NCBI GenBank assembly: GCA_018881555.1
Contig: JACAXG010000270.1
Span: 332,509-396,508 of the forward strand
Reading direction: 5' to 3'
Source: Amblyornis subalaris
Lineage: Eukaryota > Chordata > Aves > Passeriformes > Ptilonorhynchidae
Length of the DNA: 64,000 nt
Shown: positions 1 to 14,100 of the stretch, piece after piece
How positions within the stretch are numbered: the stretch's first letter is position 1
Layout: every line of letters starts with the position of its first letter
Program-made: the position numbers and the translations under genes
Notes under the pieces: model-generated
What the model was told of the DNA's origin: nothing
Database searches by the model: none
What the model saw: only the letters and a program-made list of their open reading frames with translations

Positions 1-2993
1 TCCATTTCTCTCTCAGAATTCTCAATTAATTCAGGCTGAAATGACACATACCAGGCATATGAGGAAACAAAAGGAATGGCTACAATATGTACCACTGCTA
101 AATCTTTCAAAATCTAGTAGCTTAGAGTAGTAGCTCTCAACGCATGAGACAGGCTTTGATTCTTCCGTCCTCCTGAGGTGATTAACCCAACTGTTTTTCT
201 GCAAAATGTCATTACCATCACATTAGAGTACATTTGGTACTAGGTCTTTTAACCTCTCCTGTTGTTTTTCATTATCTTATAAACTTCTTTCATTATGTTA
301 TAGTCAGGAACTTGGATTAGAAACTGGTTTCTGATCAGCAACATTTATTAATTCACAGTTGATACTCAAGACAGATGTAGACAGAACAAACAGGAGATTC
401 ATAATAGAATACCCACCCCATCCCTCCACAGTGTCAGTGCACTTAGAAGAAAGAAGAGACTGGTGCAAATCCCTCCCAACGATCAACCAGAAAAGAGATC
501 AAGATCTGCACTGCTAGGAGGTGTCCCATTTCTCAAATGCCATAGTCTCCAAGCAGTACCTTTGTAAACTACAACTTGTCACTGCCAGTAGTTTAGAAAT
601 TAGTTTCAAATAATTATTCTCTAATAAAAATTAATTCTCAAAGTAGTCCTAATTACAGAACTGTTAGACAGCCTCAGCCACTTTACAAAATTCTTCCCAT
701 TCTTTAGTTTTATTCCATTGGTAATATTGGAATTTTTTTTTTGAGAGAGAATTCTAATAGCAACCTTCTGGTCATAAAATTCGGGCACTGCAACCCATAA
801 TATTGGTATTTAATAATGGTAATCAATCACTCAATCCATTGCTAAGCCTTCCAAATTTCCACACAAACTGCTAATAGTATCTCTCTGCATAGAAGGATTG
901 TATGCACAGAGGAAATTACTGATATTCCATAATAGCTTCCTGTGTAAACCCTTTTATGTTCAGCTAAGAGTGATGCAGATTAAGGAAAGCAGAAAAAAAG
1001 CTCTCATAACACAGAATAAATGTGTCTGTGTGAACGAGCTCATGCAGAATAGCTACTGCTATACTATTTTGCAATGCCTTGTGCCTGGAGACATGCCCTA
1101 AGCTTGCACTTAAAAAAAATACTGGTAGTCCTCACATACAACGTACCAAAGGAGCATCCATTCTAAAACATTTGGTGCAGTCCTTCTGAGTTCAGCCATA
1201 TGATACATGATTAACATTTATTACACAACAATTTATTTGAATAGTCTCAAGAAGAGACTTCACAGTTTGACCCTGTGAAGCACCAAAGAGGTTGCCAAGG
1301 AGACTGATGGGAAGATAGTTGGAAAGGATTTTCTGTCCATGACTGAAGCATCTATCAAACTAATTTTGTACTCTTCCAGAGCTGATTGGTTATAAAGATT
1401 GTTTTAAACAGAAGCCTGAGCAAACTTTAGAAAAATATTTTTAAGATGGGGTCTCAAGTAATGACTTTATATTTGTGTTGCTTTGTATAAAAATATTAGC
1501 CAGAAGAGGCTGTAAGCTTACTATTTTCTAATGCAACAGTAACCAATTTCACTGTTGCAAGTGTAATTCTGTTGAACCCAAGACTTCGTGGTTAAGATTG
1601 GCAAAAAGAGTATTAAGTTGCCAAATGCAGGAGTGGAATCTCTTTCTGGGAGCTGAGGTTGCAAGAAACTACCCATTTTTTAAGAGTTCTTCAATGTCAG
1701 ATCGGATGACAAAAGACCAACAGGAAAACCACCTAGCAGAAGATAAAACAAATTCAACGTGATCCAATCATAAGCCTTGGACTAAAGAAAAAAGTTTTGT
1801 GGAATGTACTAAGAATTTGCTTCACTGGTAGGGTTAAGACAATCTTAAAAAATAACAATTTTTTTCCTATCTATGGACAGAATTTCTTCTAGTTGTGAGG
1901 AGTGATTTGACAACAACATTCAAAGCACCAAACATATGGACTTTCAGGTAATAAAACTTCAGATTTGTGTACCGTTAATTGACCTTTGTTTCCTACTGTT
2001 TTTCATTCTCTCTGGTCAGTAGGTCTAGGAGCAGAATAAGAAGCTGAAGAAACTCAGAGAAATGTTAGCTTTCTACCCTCCTGAGACAATTCCAGCTAGA
2101 ATTGGTTTTGTCTTCTGTTGTGTATGAAACAAGAAATTGTCTACGTGTACAAATGTTCCCACACCACAACTCCTCGTAATGAAGCTGAACTCAAAGTTCC
2201 TGGAACACTAGCATTTCAGTATTCGAGGCAAATAAATCTGTAATATGATTTGCTGTCTGTGGAATACCATCAGTTTGATGATAAACTTTTTCTGAGAGTA
2301 TCTACAGTTACAATAAGGTATCTGGTCATGAAATCTGTTATACTGTTGCCTGTGTGAAATGGAGAGCTGTTATGGCTCATTGTTGCATTCACCGTCCACA
2401 ATTTCACGGTTCTTTTTCCCAATGGTGAGGAGCAGTATTTCTTTTTGCAGATAATGTCTTTAGAAATCTGCACTGTGGAATCCCATTGAGCAGATGAAAT
2501 AGTACTCAGGGTAAACTGACAGCCTGTAACTCCACTCTACTGACAGAAGTACATTCCTTCTTTATTTAATTAATACCTCTGCTTCTCATGCATCAAGTGA
2601 ACATAGAGGAAAGAGCACAGCCATATAGTTTCCATACATATGAAGGTACAAAACCATTACACCATTGCAGATAAAATGGATGACTGGCCTCGGCATGCAC
2701 TAATATTTGATGTTTTGTAGAACAACTAAGACTTAATTCAAATCAGGATAACAAACACCAACACATAGCACAGATTTATGTACAGGTCAGAACTGAAAAC
2801 CAAATCTATTGCTGTTCATGGGTTCAATTAGATACATAACATTTTCAGCTGAAGGGACAAAAACCTGTTAAGCTTTCACCAATCAGAACATCATCAGAAG
2901 TGTTCTGAATCCTGCTTTAGTAGGATGGAACACCATTCTTATAATTCAAGAAAAGTACAGCTGAATGAAGAAGTAGTAGTCAGTGCAAAACTG
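1..2993. other. AT-rich sequence, no gene recognised
   Basis: No repeat family, long ORF or exon with convincing splice sites stands out. Short frames on either strand (for example 898-1101 plus and 2270-2473 minus) have no recognisable protein character. The stretch reads as unique intergenic or intronic DNA. Confidence 0.6.
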
Positions 2994-3026
2994 CAAAGAT
3001 GTCTGGATTTAAATCAGACATCTTTG
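2994..3026. repeat. Perfect 12-bp inverted repeat (hairpin)
   Basis: The arms CAAAGATGTCTG (2994-3005) and CAGACATCTTTG (3015-3026) are exact reverse complements around a 9-base AT-rich loop. No surrounding element explains it. It is too short for a classical microRNA precursor unless weaker pairing extends the stem, and it may be chance. Confidence 0.8.
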
Positions 3027-3134
3027 ATCAACTAATGTAGACTACACTGCATCTTTTTAAATGTGCCACTATGAGAGGACAAGAGGAAATGATCTTAAGC
3101 TGAGACAGGAGAGATTCTGATTTAGAAAAAAATT

Positions 3135-3342
3135 TTCAGTGTTAGGGTGGTCAAACATTGTAATAGGTTGCCCAACGAGGTGGTGGAGTCACCATCCCTG
3201 GAGGTGTTCAAGAGGCATCTGGACCTGGCACTGGGTGATGTAGTTTGGTGGTTTAGGGGTGACAGTGGTAGTGCTGGGTGGATGGTTAGACTGGACAACC
3301 TTGTAGGTCTCTTCCAATCTTGATGATTCTATGATTCCATGG
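3135..3342 (+). mobile_element. CR1 LINE, 3'-terminal fragment
   Basis: This is the 3' end of a chicken-repeat-1 non-LTR retrotransposon in plus orientation. It shows the familiar CR1 tail order: 'AGGTTGCCCA', 'GTGGTGGAGTC', 'CATCCCTGGAGGTGTTCAAG', 'GGTTAGACTGGACAACCTT' and the terminal 8-mer-like 'GATTCTATGATTCC'. Only about 0.2 kb is present, as expected for a 5'-truncated copy, and no ORF survives. Boundaries are approximate because I judged them by eye against the general CR1 consensus. The subfamily is undetermined. Confidence 0.93.
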
Positions 3343-5250
3343 TTATTTCCTTTCCACAGTTAGAGATACCAAGTGGAAAAACAGTGTGTTGCTAATGATT
3401 TGCCCCACTGTAGTCACACATGTTAAGAAACTAAAATGGCAGTACATGTTTTTAATGCTGGCAGTCAGACAGCAATATAAAACTGAATGGAGGGCTGTTT
3501 GAGAAAAACATCACCTCCTGAATTTGTGACAGAAAATACCAGATCCATCACCTAAAATCTAAAATAGTAAAGGGAGTAAGTGGGCGTACAAAGACAGGAA
3601 TCTTTCTAGAGAGTCCAGTCTTATTTCAATCTCTACTGTCAAATTTCATGTCTGAAATCCAGCATGTACTTTTTGCCAGCTTAAAATTCTTTCAAGCATG
3701 ATCAGTGTCAAGTGCATATGAACCCTATTCCACTCCCTACTGAAAGTATACAGTAAGATTTCTTTCTCTTAGCTGTAGGAGACAAAGCAACTGGTGCCTG
3801 ATGGAGGATTTTCACTGAACTTAAGTTTTTCTAGTTGATAATTCAGGCTTCCCCAAGATGCAGATAAAAATCAAAATAATACACAGGTTTTGAACCTGTT
3901 CCTCATGATAGATCAGAATGCAGACTTTCGAAAACATATACATGGATAAGTATGATATAAGGCTGTGAGAAGAGATGCAGTCCCTGAAATTCTAGCATTC
4001 ACTTTCTTTCAGTTATGCATTCATTCTTATCACCTAACAGAGAGTAGTAAAAATAAAGACAGTAACAGATGCAAGATTCCTATTTTGACTTACTTCATGC
4101 GTGAGAAAGTGGTCCTAGCCCCTGCAAATCTTGGAAGGAAAGTCATACAATGAGAGATGGTGCCTATTCCTCTAACAGTGGCTCAGTTGACACACAGAGG
4201 GCCTTTGTGTGAGGCCTGGTGGCACAGGCACATGAAAAACATCTCTTGCTCTTCTTTTTGAATAATGTTCACAGACAAAGTCATCTCTGCTACTAAAATA
4301 AGGAAGAAGCACATCATAACAAACAAAATGGAGAGTACACCTCCTCATAGGAGAGTTGCAAATTTGGGGAAGTTCTTGCATGAACTTGCATGAATACAAT
4401 GCATAGCTTCTTTAAAATTAAGTTATTCATAATTATTAAAAAACTTAATCTAAGTAAGTGGTGATCTGTTTTTAACCTAACTTTGAAAAAATCTGCACGA
4501 TGATGAACCAAAATACATCATAGTTCTCCAACCATTGTCAATATGTAGGCACTTAAAAACCAACTACATTGAGTGCAAAATATGTATAAAGCACCGATAG
4601 ATATATTCCCCATAAACACTAGTTTAAATTCCTTTTTGTACAACACCATCTTAACAATCATAAACAATAATAATACATTAAAGTGTAAAAATTAGGAATC
4701 TCATTAAATAAGAAACAACTTGTAAAGGTACCGAGGCCCTTTTGCTAGTAGAAAGAAGTTAACAAAAACAAGTCAAATGGCATATTTATTAGTAAGTATG
4801 TTTTGATGCATAAATGAGGTAGAAATGATCTATTGTGGAAAAAAAAAGCCAAATTAAAACAAAATACACAAAATTAAACCTTTTGGCCTTTCAATTTAAT
4901 TTATTAAAGTTAGTTATTTTACACTGTTTAAATCAGATCACTGTCTTTTCATAGCATGCACCAGCACCAACTGTAAAGAAATGAGTACAAAGGATGTCTC
5001 AAAAAACCAAGAAGTTTCCTCAGGAAAGCCCATCAGGCTTAATTACGAATTCACTACAAGGTTCAAGACAAAAATGATGTTGGGAGCTTTAAGAACTGAT
5101 TAATCAGGATTAGGTTTTATTTTTACTTTTTGGCAAAATATCTTGCATCCAAGGATACATAGAATTCAGAACCACATGCTTATCTACTTTCTTCCCTGTC
5201 TTTTTCTGAACCCTTAACGTGTTTTAAAACCTTCACACACAGAACATGCA
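3343..5250. other. AT-rich sequence, no gene recognised
   Basis: Overlapping short frames on the minus strand at 4172-4511 and a plus frame at 3965-4153 have no protein-like features or splice context. I see no repeat that I can name. Confidence 0.55.
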
Positions 5251-5547
5251 CTAAGACACTGTCAGTGACACTGCCATTGTCTGATCTGTTATTGGTGACA
5301 ACACGGGTGCCTCGGTGATACTTACAACACTGACAGCAATAGTGCTGGCTATACCATCCTCACTGGTCACTGTAACGGAAGTATTGTTCCCTGCATAGCT
5401 GATGAATTTCCTTACTGCAGTAAGTGGCTTATCTAAGGTACTTAAGATGCTCCTGCCTCAAGGAAGTGACAGTATTTGAGTTTCTATTAGACCCTGCATG
5501 TCTCCAGCAAGCTGGTATCTGGCCAGCATAGGGATTAATGGGTGGAG
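5251..5547 (-). other. Coding-like block with one in-frame stop; possible decayed exon
   Basis: On the minus strand one frame is open from 5547 to a TAG at 5253-5251 except for a single TGA at 5460-5458. After that TGA the frame gives 68 codons rich in Ser, Thr, Val, Ala and Ile, including 'AVRKFISYAGNNTSVTVTSE'. A site matching a strong donor (GTT|GTAAGT) lies inside the frame near 5320, and 'TTACTGCAG' near 5420 could serve as an acceptor. These would bound an 89-base exon, so an alternative reading is one short real exon followed by intron. I do not recognise the protein. An open run of this length is not rare by chance in 64 kb, so the call rests mainly on composition. Confidence 0.22.
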
Positions 5548-8500
5548 TCATATATGAGCTGTCAGGGACACAAGTGGAAGAAGACTTATAAACCTTCAGA
5601 AAGAAACTGGAATTCAATCTTACCCAGTGAGCCTGAGTACAGCATGTTCTCTAACCTCCAATGTCAGATAAATATTCCAAACCTACATCCTCATGGAAAA
5701 CAGTAAGCAAACAATTACTTATCTGGAATGGAGCCCCGTCCAAAACAGAATGTGACCATCAGTGAGGGCAGTCAACTACTTCAATCATAGACATAAACAA
5801 AAAGATGATACTTTAACCATCCCTAATCAAAGGAGCAGAACTTGTAATGTAAATAAGCAAATAGGACTTACTGATCTTATTGAGAATGCTCAAGAATGAC
5901 TGCACATTCCTTGTTTTTAAAGCCTCCGATGAACAAAGGAGAAAAAATTAATAAAGGGTAAAGGTAGAAGTACTGCCACCCTCAAACTGTTCCTACATAT
6001 ATACACACAGTGGAATTTGCAGACACATCAAAAGCAATGTTTTTGCCTTCTCTAAATATCAGTATTTTCAGATGATAAGTAATTATATGAGTTGAATTTA
6101 CTATTGTTTAATATAACCAAGAGTATTATCCAAATGCTTCAAGATTAACTCAGCAGAAATTTTGTGAGACAACTACAAAAGAACAGAGAAATGTCTGTAC
6201 AAATTAAAACAGTGTTAAAAATTCTTAGAGAAAATTTCCAGTTTTCATCTGACCAAAGAAATAAAACTGACTGGATATTGTGGCAAGGAAAGCAGCATAA
6301 TCTTAGCAATGAAGACTATTTAGATTAATAGATGCACACTGAATATCTAGGAGAAATGGCCAATGGAAGAATGCTTCAACTTTTTCAGTTTAAACATATT
6401 CAGTCATATTCTAAATGTTCTTGGATATGACACCTGAAGATGAGGTTTTAGAGAGGTCTCAGACTTCCAATTAAACAATATATTCAAGTTGCTATAGTTT
6501 GAAGCCAACAGACATCACAGAAGAAAGCCTAAAGAGTTCTTCTATGCAGATCTTCATGGCCCTTTCCAGCAACAGGTGTTAAACAGATCACTGAATAATT
6601 ACAGGTTGACAGGTGGACTTATACTGTTTGATTAAAAAAAGGCACAAATATATGAAGCAATTTAAAAAGAGAAGTACAACAGTTTAATTCTTAGAGTATC
6701 CTCTCATTTCTAGCCTTGTTTTTGAAAAAGCATTCTCGCAACTTTATCTGTAAGATCAGCTTTGAAGCAATATTGAACCAGTATAAAGGAACTTGCAAGC
6801 AAGTCTGAATGCAAGCAATTCACCTTAGCTAAAGCTCCTGTGCTGAAGAGGCTACATTGCTGTTTCTACACAAATTGAGATTGTTACTGCATAGATGAAT
6901 GATCACATAAATTAATGCAGCCTTAACCAACATGCTACCAGTCCCCTTAGCAATTCTTTTACCTCCTTCTGGCTCAAATGCAGCATTTCATGCCAAAGGA
7001 AGAAACACTAGAAACCAAAAATTTAATTAAAAGTACCTTGTGTATTCAGGTTAGAAAAGTGAGATAGACTTACAGAATCTGAACATATAAAATGTAATTA
7101 GATGAGGAATTTAATTGTAATTCTTAATTGAGTTGTAAGTTTTCAATATTTTAGTTATTTAAATACTTATATGTTGGTTTGTGAAGGATATCAGAATATA
7201 TTTGAATCAGAGACTTGTGGCTGTGATCAGTTCCTTAGTCTAAATAGATACATATGTAAATTAATTTCCTTAAAATGCTACTAACAAAACAACCATTACA
7301 AAACAAAAAATTCAAGGTTTTTAATGGTTTGGTTTTCTTTTTCCCTTGTCCAAAGGTAAAAGAAATTTATTTAGTGGAGAACCTGTAATTTAAAATAATA
7401 ATCAATTTACCTTAAATGCAGAGATCATTTAATAAATTGAAGGCCACTCAAATACATTTTTAATAAAAACCTGCTGCAAATCACTTCATCAGCTCCACTA
7501 AATAAACTTGCTGGCATTCTACATATCATCTTTGTCTTAAAATAGCAATGCAAGCACTACATGAAACATAAAGAGTGTTTCAGTAAAAGGCTAAAGAAGA
7601 CTTGAAACCAGAGTCACAAGCAAAACTGTCAGTAGCCAAGAGAATAAATTAATATCTCTCCTCTACATAACAATTCTTATATATTATCATGATGCAGAGT
7701 AGAGGCTTTCTTTCCCGCTAGTGATTTTATTATCTTCACCTTGAGGACAAATTTATTGACCTGCACCATGCTTTCTCATATGATGCCCTTTAAAACATGT
7801 AATGCAAAAGGCATTCTAAGATACTTTCTGCCCTTTCTCACATTTTATATGGAAATTCTCCTTGGATGAATTGTTCACAGAGTTCTTAAGTCTCTGTCAT
7901 AATTCTCATTGTCCTGTACTTGCCTATTGGAAAACATCTTCTGTTTTGTAATCCAGTTGTAAACTGTATACAGAAAAGACTGTTCTGTTACATGCCTGAC
8001 ATGTTAAAGCCTTATATGTGGAGCTTCTGGGTACTACCATAATGAAAAATTAAGTATAAAATGTTATATTAAATAGCAAAAAAAAGAAAACTAGCTATTT
8101 TCTGCATAATACAGCAGACAAGTTTTTGTAACTTCTTTCAAATTAACTTCAATAACAAAACTGACTGTTTGACAATGTACTGGCTTGGAAAAGGTATCTT
8201 ATACACAAACAGAAACACTTATAAAACTTGGTCTTACCTGATGGTTTAACACCGATAGTGTTAGAGCTGTTCAGCATGGATTAGACCAACATTGATTTTA
8301 AATATTTTTTCAGGATTTCAAAATTGAACTTAAAAGTCTAACCAAGGAAAGCAGAGTTCAGTTTCAAACACATTTATAACTACATTAGCATAATCTTAAG
8401 GGACATTTGTATAATAAACAGTTTTCTCTAATATACATTTATTGAAAATGTAAACAGGATAGCTGAACTTCACTCAAGTAAAAATTTGTTTGCCCTCATT

Positions 8501-11500
8501 CAGGTCTACCCATAACAAGGCTGAAGTAATTAATCTACACAGTACTGTTGCAATGGAGTAAAGAATTTTATTATCTTACATTGATATCATCTTCTGGAGG
8601 ACCCAAGGATTAAATTGCAATGGAAATATACTATATCTAACTACTCTGAACTTGAGGTATCTATTGTAAACTCCACGAAGACACTAGAAGGGATGTTGCA
8701 GAGCTCAAAAGTGCGTACTACAGCACCTTTTCTAGAATTCCTTCTGACAGATGTAATATTATATCACAGATATCAAATTCTCAAATTAATTTTTAGATTA
8801 ATGTCTCACCTCCTTATTTATCAATTTATCGCACTCAATTCTAGTACTTATGATTTCTGCTATTACCTCTGATGAAACAAGAGCATGAAGAAAACTTGAA
8901 GAAAAATATAAATGTTATTTTCTATTACTGTTCTGCTTACCTGAAGAATTTCACATTAGAACCAAGTATATATAAGCATCACATTTTATTTGTGAAAACA
9001 GCAAGTCAGATTACCAATAATTCACAGGCAAACATCTAAAATTTCTATCATAGTTTAAGTCCAACTTGTATGTCCTCATACAATTCAGGATAGTTATGTT
9101 TTTATGGGTATACTTTTTCTCCTAAGCTCCAAGAAGTTACTGTGGTAAAGAAATTGTCCTTATGTTCAATTAAATCTGCATCACTTCTGAATCAGAAACA
9201 TCCTGAACTATTCACCCAAAGCAAGATTTTTTTTAAGAGATAATCCCACTCCAGTGGAGCTAAGATTATCAAAGCCTCACTATGATCCATTAGCCCTGTT
9301 ACCTAGAACAAAAGAAATAAAGCAAGGACAGTATCCTCAATGTCTGCTGATTCTTAGTCTCATGTGCTGATAGAAAAATTCATATTCTTAAATGGGAAAG
9401 TATTAACAAATGCAGCTTCATATATTCTACTCATTTTCTCATAGCTAAAAGAAATATCTCATCTTTCAAACATTGTACAACAATGAATAAAAATAAAATA
9501 AAAACAAACAAACAAAAAACCCCTCCCAAAAGCTGAACTCTGTGGTGATTACATGCAAGATTAACCTAAAATTCCCTTATCAGCATAATCTTCTCCACCG
9601 CACATAAGAAAATACTGCAAGTGGAAGTAGCAACCAAAACAAAGCATACCTTGAAATGTACAATGCAAATGAGTGAAGTTATGAATAATGCCAATTGTGC
9701 CGTATTTAATTTTTGTTTGCTATTTTGATTCTGTGGAATCACCAAGAAAGTAAGAGAATCACTGGAATGGACAGTGCCTAACCTCAGATTTGATTCCTTG
9801 CTAAACTGAAAGACACAGTATCATCACAGATTGTAAAATGTACAAGTACTCACTGGCTCAGAAAACCAATAGAGTTATCTCCTGGGAGAATAGGGGATTC
9901 TCCAGAAGTAAAGAATTGTGAAATTACAGTGTGTTACCCAGTTTTTAGTGGAGAAACAGAAGGAGACTATACAAAGTCTTCTACAGATACAGGGAAGATT
10001 TTGGAGGGAGGGTGTCTGAAGTCATTTGTCAATGTGACCAAATCACCAACTAGATTCTTATATATGAAAAGTTAAAAGATTTAAAGACAAGAAGATATCT
10101 GAACATATGATACACAAACACAAATGCACACACTAGAGCATACATGTCTGTGTTACAAAGTATAATGAAACATTAAGGGTTTTTAAACCAACCATTTCCC
10201 CTCATTAGTTGCTCTACTTCCATTCCTTTTCCAGGAGGCTCCAAAAGCATTTCTGCTTCATACTCCAGTGTTTTCAGTCTAGTGATGACTGTTTTCTCAC
10301 ACACAAGCAAAGAATGCAATTACATGAGTCTTGTGTTTTTGTTCATGTGATTGATTCCCATTTGTCCAAAAGCTCCCATTCAAAGCTCATCTTGTTTTAA
10401 CTACTTCTTATGGGCTAGATTCAACAACTGAAGCTTCCACCTCTTATGCCAAATCCATCTGTTTACATTACACTTCATGGACTGCAGTCACTCCTGATTT
10501 CCAGAGACACGGCTCAGGGCTTGCCACCACAAGAAAGAATAATCCATTTTAATTTAAGGTTGGCTTTTTTTTTCCTGAGGGATTGACTCAAGCAAAACTG
10601 ATGTAAAACAGTTCTTTCTGTCTGAAATATCTGTTTGGATTTTTGCACTGATTTAGCTTATCCAGTGTAAAAAGCAGATCTGTGCTTTTTAGTCTCTGAT
10701 GAAAATTACTCTTGCGTTCCCACACTTGCCTGCCACCAACTTTCCTTCCTTGCCTATAAAAGGGGTGGCCAAACCATAGTGCAAACGCCGCTTATGCCAG
10801 CTTCCATATTGTATTCAAAACTTAACTGAGCCACAGCTTCTGGGTCTCACTGCTCCTATACAGCCAGTATAGCAACAGCCCCCTGGCCTCCATAAAACCT
10901 GTGCGAACAGTTAGGAACTACTGCAGCCACCACCCACGTTCAACAATAATGAACAGCTCTGCTGTCTCCATGCAGACCTGCACTTCTAGTTCAGGATAGA
11001 AGAAGAGGACCAAAACATGGTGAAGTAGGAGGAACAGGATTAAGGAGGTACATGCATGCAGGGGAAGCCAAGGTTCCACTTTGTTTTTCCTGGAAGTGAA
11101 GATTGATGACTTGGGTACGTGGAAGAGAAAAGATGTGACTGAAGTCTGAAATGAAGAATAAATTTCTATGGGTGCATGAATGGATAGGTAAAGTTAAATG
11201 TGAACATTGGACTGCAATCCTAGCTTGAAAGACAGGAACATGCAGTAGTGAAGCTGGGCAAGAGCCATAGATGAGGCTCTGTTTTGGCACGGTTGGAAAA
11301 GCACGTGACCCTGAACGCCAGAAGTGACTGATGACGATCACATACCTACTAACTAAGTCTGGGAACCCCTGGTGTGTTCTATCTTACCACCATTTCTGCA
11401 AGCTGTTCTTTTTGGATTCTAATATAATAAGTTTGTTTGCATCTTTGTGCCACCTACTATCTATTTTCTATTCTCCAACAAAAACATTTTGTCTTCACTT

Positions 11501-12538
11501 TCCTTCTTCTGTCATATAGAAATTCATGTAATACTTAAACTAATGCACTTAACAGCAGGGTCCCATAAGCAGCACTTTTTCAGTGTCTATGGATCTCTCA
11601 GAATGGTTTGTAGAAAATGCTCTACTACTTAATGGGAGAATAATATAGGAGTAATTTTCTGTTCTGTACTCAAGGTTTAAAAACCAAACATTTTATTTAA
11701 ACACAAATTTTATTTGATTTTATGCCTTATTTGAGATTTGACTCACACAGACACAGACATGTACACAAACTCAAAATTTCAAATGCATTCAGTACACAGG
11801 AAATTAACAAACAATTGTTTTTAAATTGTTTAAATTTCACTCTGGAGCCTGATATGGAAAAGAAAATCTCCTAAAGGCTAAAAGTGACATTTGGAGGTTT
11901 ATTTCATAATATGTCATTAAAAAATGCCATATTCAAAGGCATCCATGTATATATGCATAAATATGTACACTGTCTTATCATGTATATGATAGGTCACATA
12001 CATAACAACAGTGGATCTACACAACTGTATTTCTATCCATGAGATATTTAAAATAATTTCAGTATTAATTATATAATATAGCTATATTACTATCTTTCTG
12101 TATATTAATATATTATTATTTATATATGTACAATACATGCAATAAAAGTATTGTATATATATTTGAAATCTATCAATATAGCTAGAAAACCTATCTAAAC
12201 TATCCAAGTCAATACTATAAAACAGTGGAAAGCAGTGGATTCGGTAATTGAAACATACTACTGTTACATGTACTTAAATGTTTGTAGAATTTGGAACCAA
12301 ATTAATGGGTAAAACCAATATCTGTGATCAAAACTGATCACACCTACAACATATTTAAGGCATGAAAGTAATGGAAAAGTGGTCCTACCTTTTCAAAAAA
12401 AAAAGCAAAGAAAAAATTCTCCCTGCTTCATGTCACCAGCACAATTTGATCATAACACATTGATCAGTGCATACCAAGTTCACAAACCTGTTGCTCAAAT
12501 TTTTTATGACACTTACAACAACATTGGGTCTGCAAATC
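5548..12538. other. Long AT-rich stretch, no gene recognised
   Basis: About 7 kb without a recognisable gene or CR1/LTR. It contains A-rich runs near 9485-9525 and an AT-rich low-complexity zone at about 12055-12180 with many TATA/ATAT steps. A TATA-like 'TATAAAAG' at about 10756 starts a slightly GC-richer segment (10740-11340). The 116-codon minus frame at 10991-11341 lies in that segment but has no motif I can name. The rest looks like unique non-coding DNA. Confidence 0.5.
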
Positions 12539-12783
12539 TTTATTATTAAGACACTTCAAAGATAAAATGTCAGTCTTTATTTTAGCCCCCATCTTTAACT
12601 GGAGAGATTCTGAATATCAGCTTCGATGAAGGAGGATGATACTTGGCCTTCTACCACCCTCCTTTGTAGCCATAGCATGTTGGTACGTCTGAAGTAGGAA
12701 CCGGGTATATACTCTACCACAGCTCTGCCAGTCTGCTGGACAGTTCCATGCATACCTACCACCTGACTAAAAGGTAGCTCCAT
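12539..12783 (-). other. Small ORF followed closely by AATAAA signals; identity unknown
   Basis: A minus-strand ORF (12783 to 12595, 62 codons, ATG start) includes 'QVVGMHGTVQQTGRAVVEY' and ends in TAA. AATAAA follows 14 bases after the stop (12581-12576), and a second lies at 12544-12539. The local base composition is richer in GC than both flanks. This arrangement could mark the 3' end of a small gene, a retrocopy or part of an old LTR. I do not recognise the protein, and no splice acceptor or promoter is obvious upstream. Confidence 0.2.
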
Positions 12784-13890
12784 CCCCGGAGCAAAAAATT
12801 AAGTACACACACCTGTCTTATTGAATACCCCCATGCAAGGACTCCTAAACTGGATTCTAAATAAATATAACAGAAAAGTGTGTCAGATAATCCAGTAAAA
12901 GCCTACATTCATAAAGCCATTATTATGTTGTTTTAACCTCCCTGTCACAAGGCATAGCTCAATTTAGCAGCTGTGCTTACACCTGTATCAGTCAATGAAA
13001 TTTGTCACTGCCTGTATCCAGCAGTAATCATGGTCCTTAGTCAATATGCGCTCTAATGAGAGCTTTCCCCCTTTAACATAGTCAATAAACTGCATTTGTA
13101 ACCCTGTTTTTGCAGCAGCATAACTATTCTTTTGTATTTTCCTGCTTTGAGTATAAGCTAGCTAGATCTTGAAAAAAATGCATTCTAAAGTACTTTTGAT
13201 CATGCAGAAACTATTCTTCCGAATTGTAGGCACCTTTCCTCCATCCTCCCACATATAACTCAAAAATAACTCCAGTTCACACAGCAGATGTAGAATGAAG
13301 ACTTATGGGCTCAGTTTCCAATTCTATCAAAGGCTCCTTTTAAGAGTTTGGGCATGTGACTATTTTTTCTGTTCAACTACTCATGTGCAGAAGGAACACA
13401 AGTCAACTTTTTGTTAACCACACCTGTGAAATATTCGAATGCCACATTAAGGACTACTTATCTACGCAAGAGGACAAGCAAACAGGTTAAGAAGCTGTGG
13501 TGGCCTGAATACATAGCAGAACAATCCTCACAGTAGGAGGATTTCTCCGGTCTTGAGCAGAAAGTCAAGTGAGAGGAACTATTACCTTCATAGCAAGGAG
13601 ATAAATATCTCAGGACTAATCAAGCCTTTCGGACCAACCCAGAAAGTGTTGCTCTCCTTTGTACAGTCACCCCACAAAAGGTTCACAAGTTCTACTGTCA
13701 ATTTCTACCATGTACCTAAGTTAACAACCCTCCTATACAAACAAAAGTACTAGACAGACACGAGATTTCTCGCTTCTCTAATATTTTGTTGCGGAATAAA
13801 AATTTAAAATCCCGTCTTGCCAAATCTGTACAGCAGGGACCCCACACATGCCAGAAACCACGGTAGGAAATATGGCCACTTTTCTCTATC
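12784..13890. other. AT-rich flank of the CpG island
   Basis: No repeat or gene is recognised here. If the CpG island drives a minus-strand transcript, its first exon or intron would run into this stretch. The minus frame at 13716-13952 is open but carries no motif. Confidence 0.5.
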
Positions 13891-14057
13891 CTGAGGAGAC
13901 TTTTACTTTCCGGTCCGCTGCAATGCTGCGGAGACGGCGCCAGCCGTGACACCGGGAGGAACCGGGGGAATTGGGGTGGGGGTCTCGGGGGAGTGCCCGG
14001 GCCCCAGGCCGAGAGCCATCAGGTCCCAGGCGCCGCCTGTCCCATCCCCCCCGCCCA

Positions 14058-14060
<3 letters not shown>

Positions 14061-14100
<40 letters not shown>

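Noticed and set aside
10991..11341. Minus-strand ORF of 116 codons
   Set aside because: No motif, no splice context and unremarkable composition; a frame of this length is expected by chance in this much sequence.
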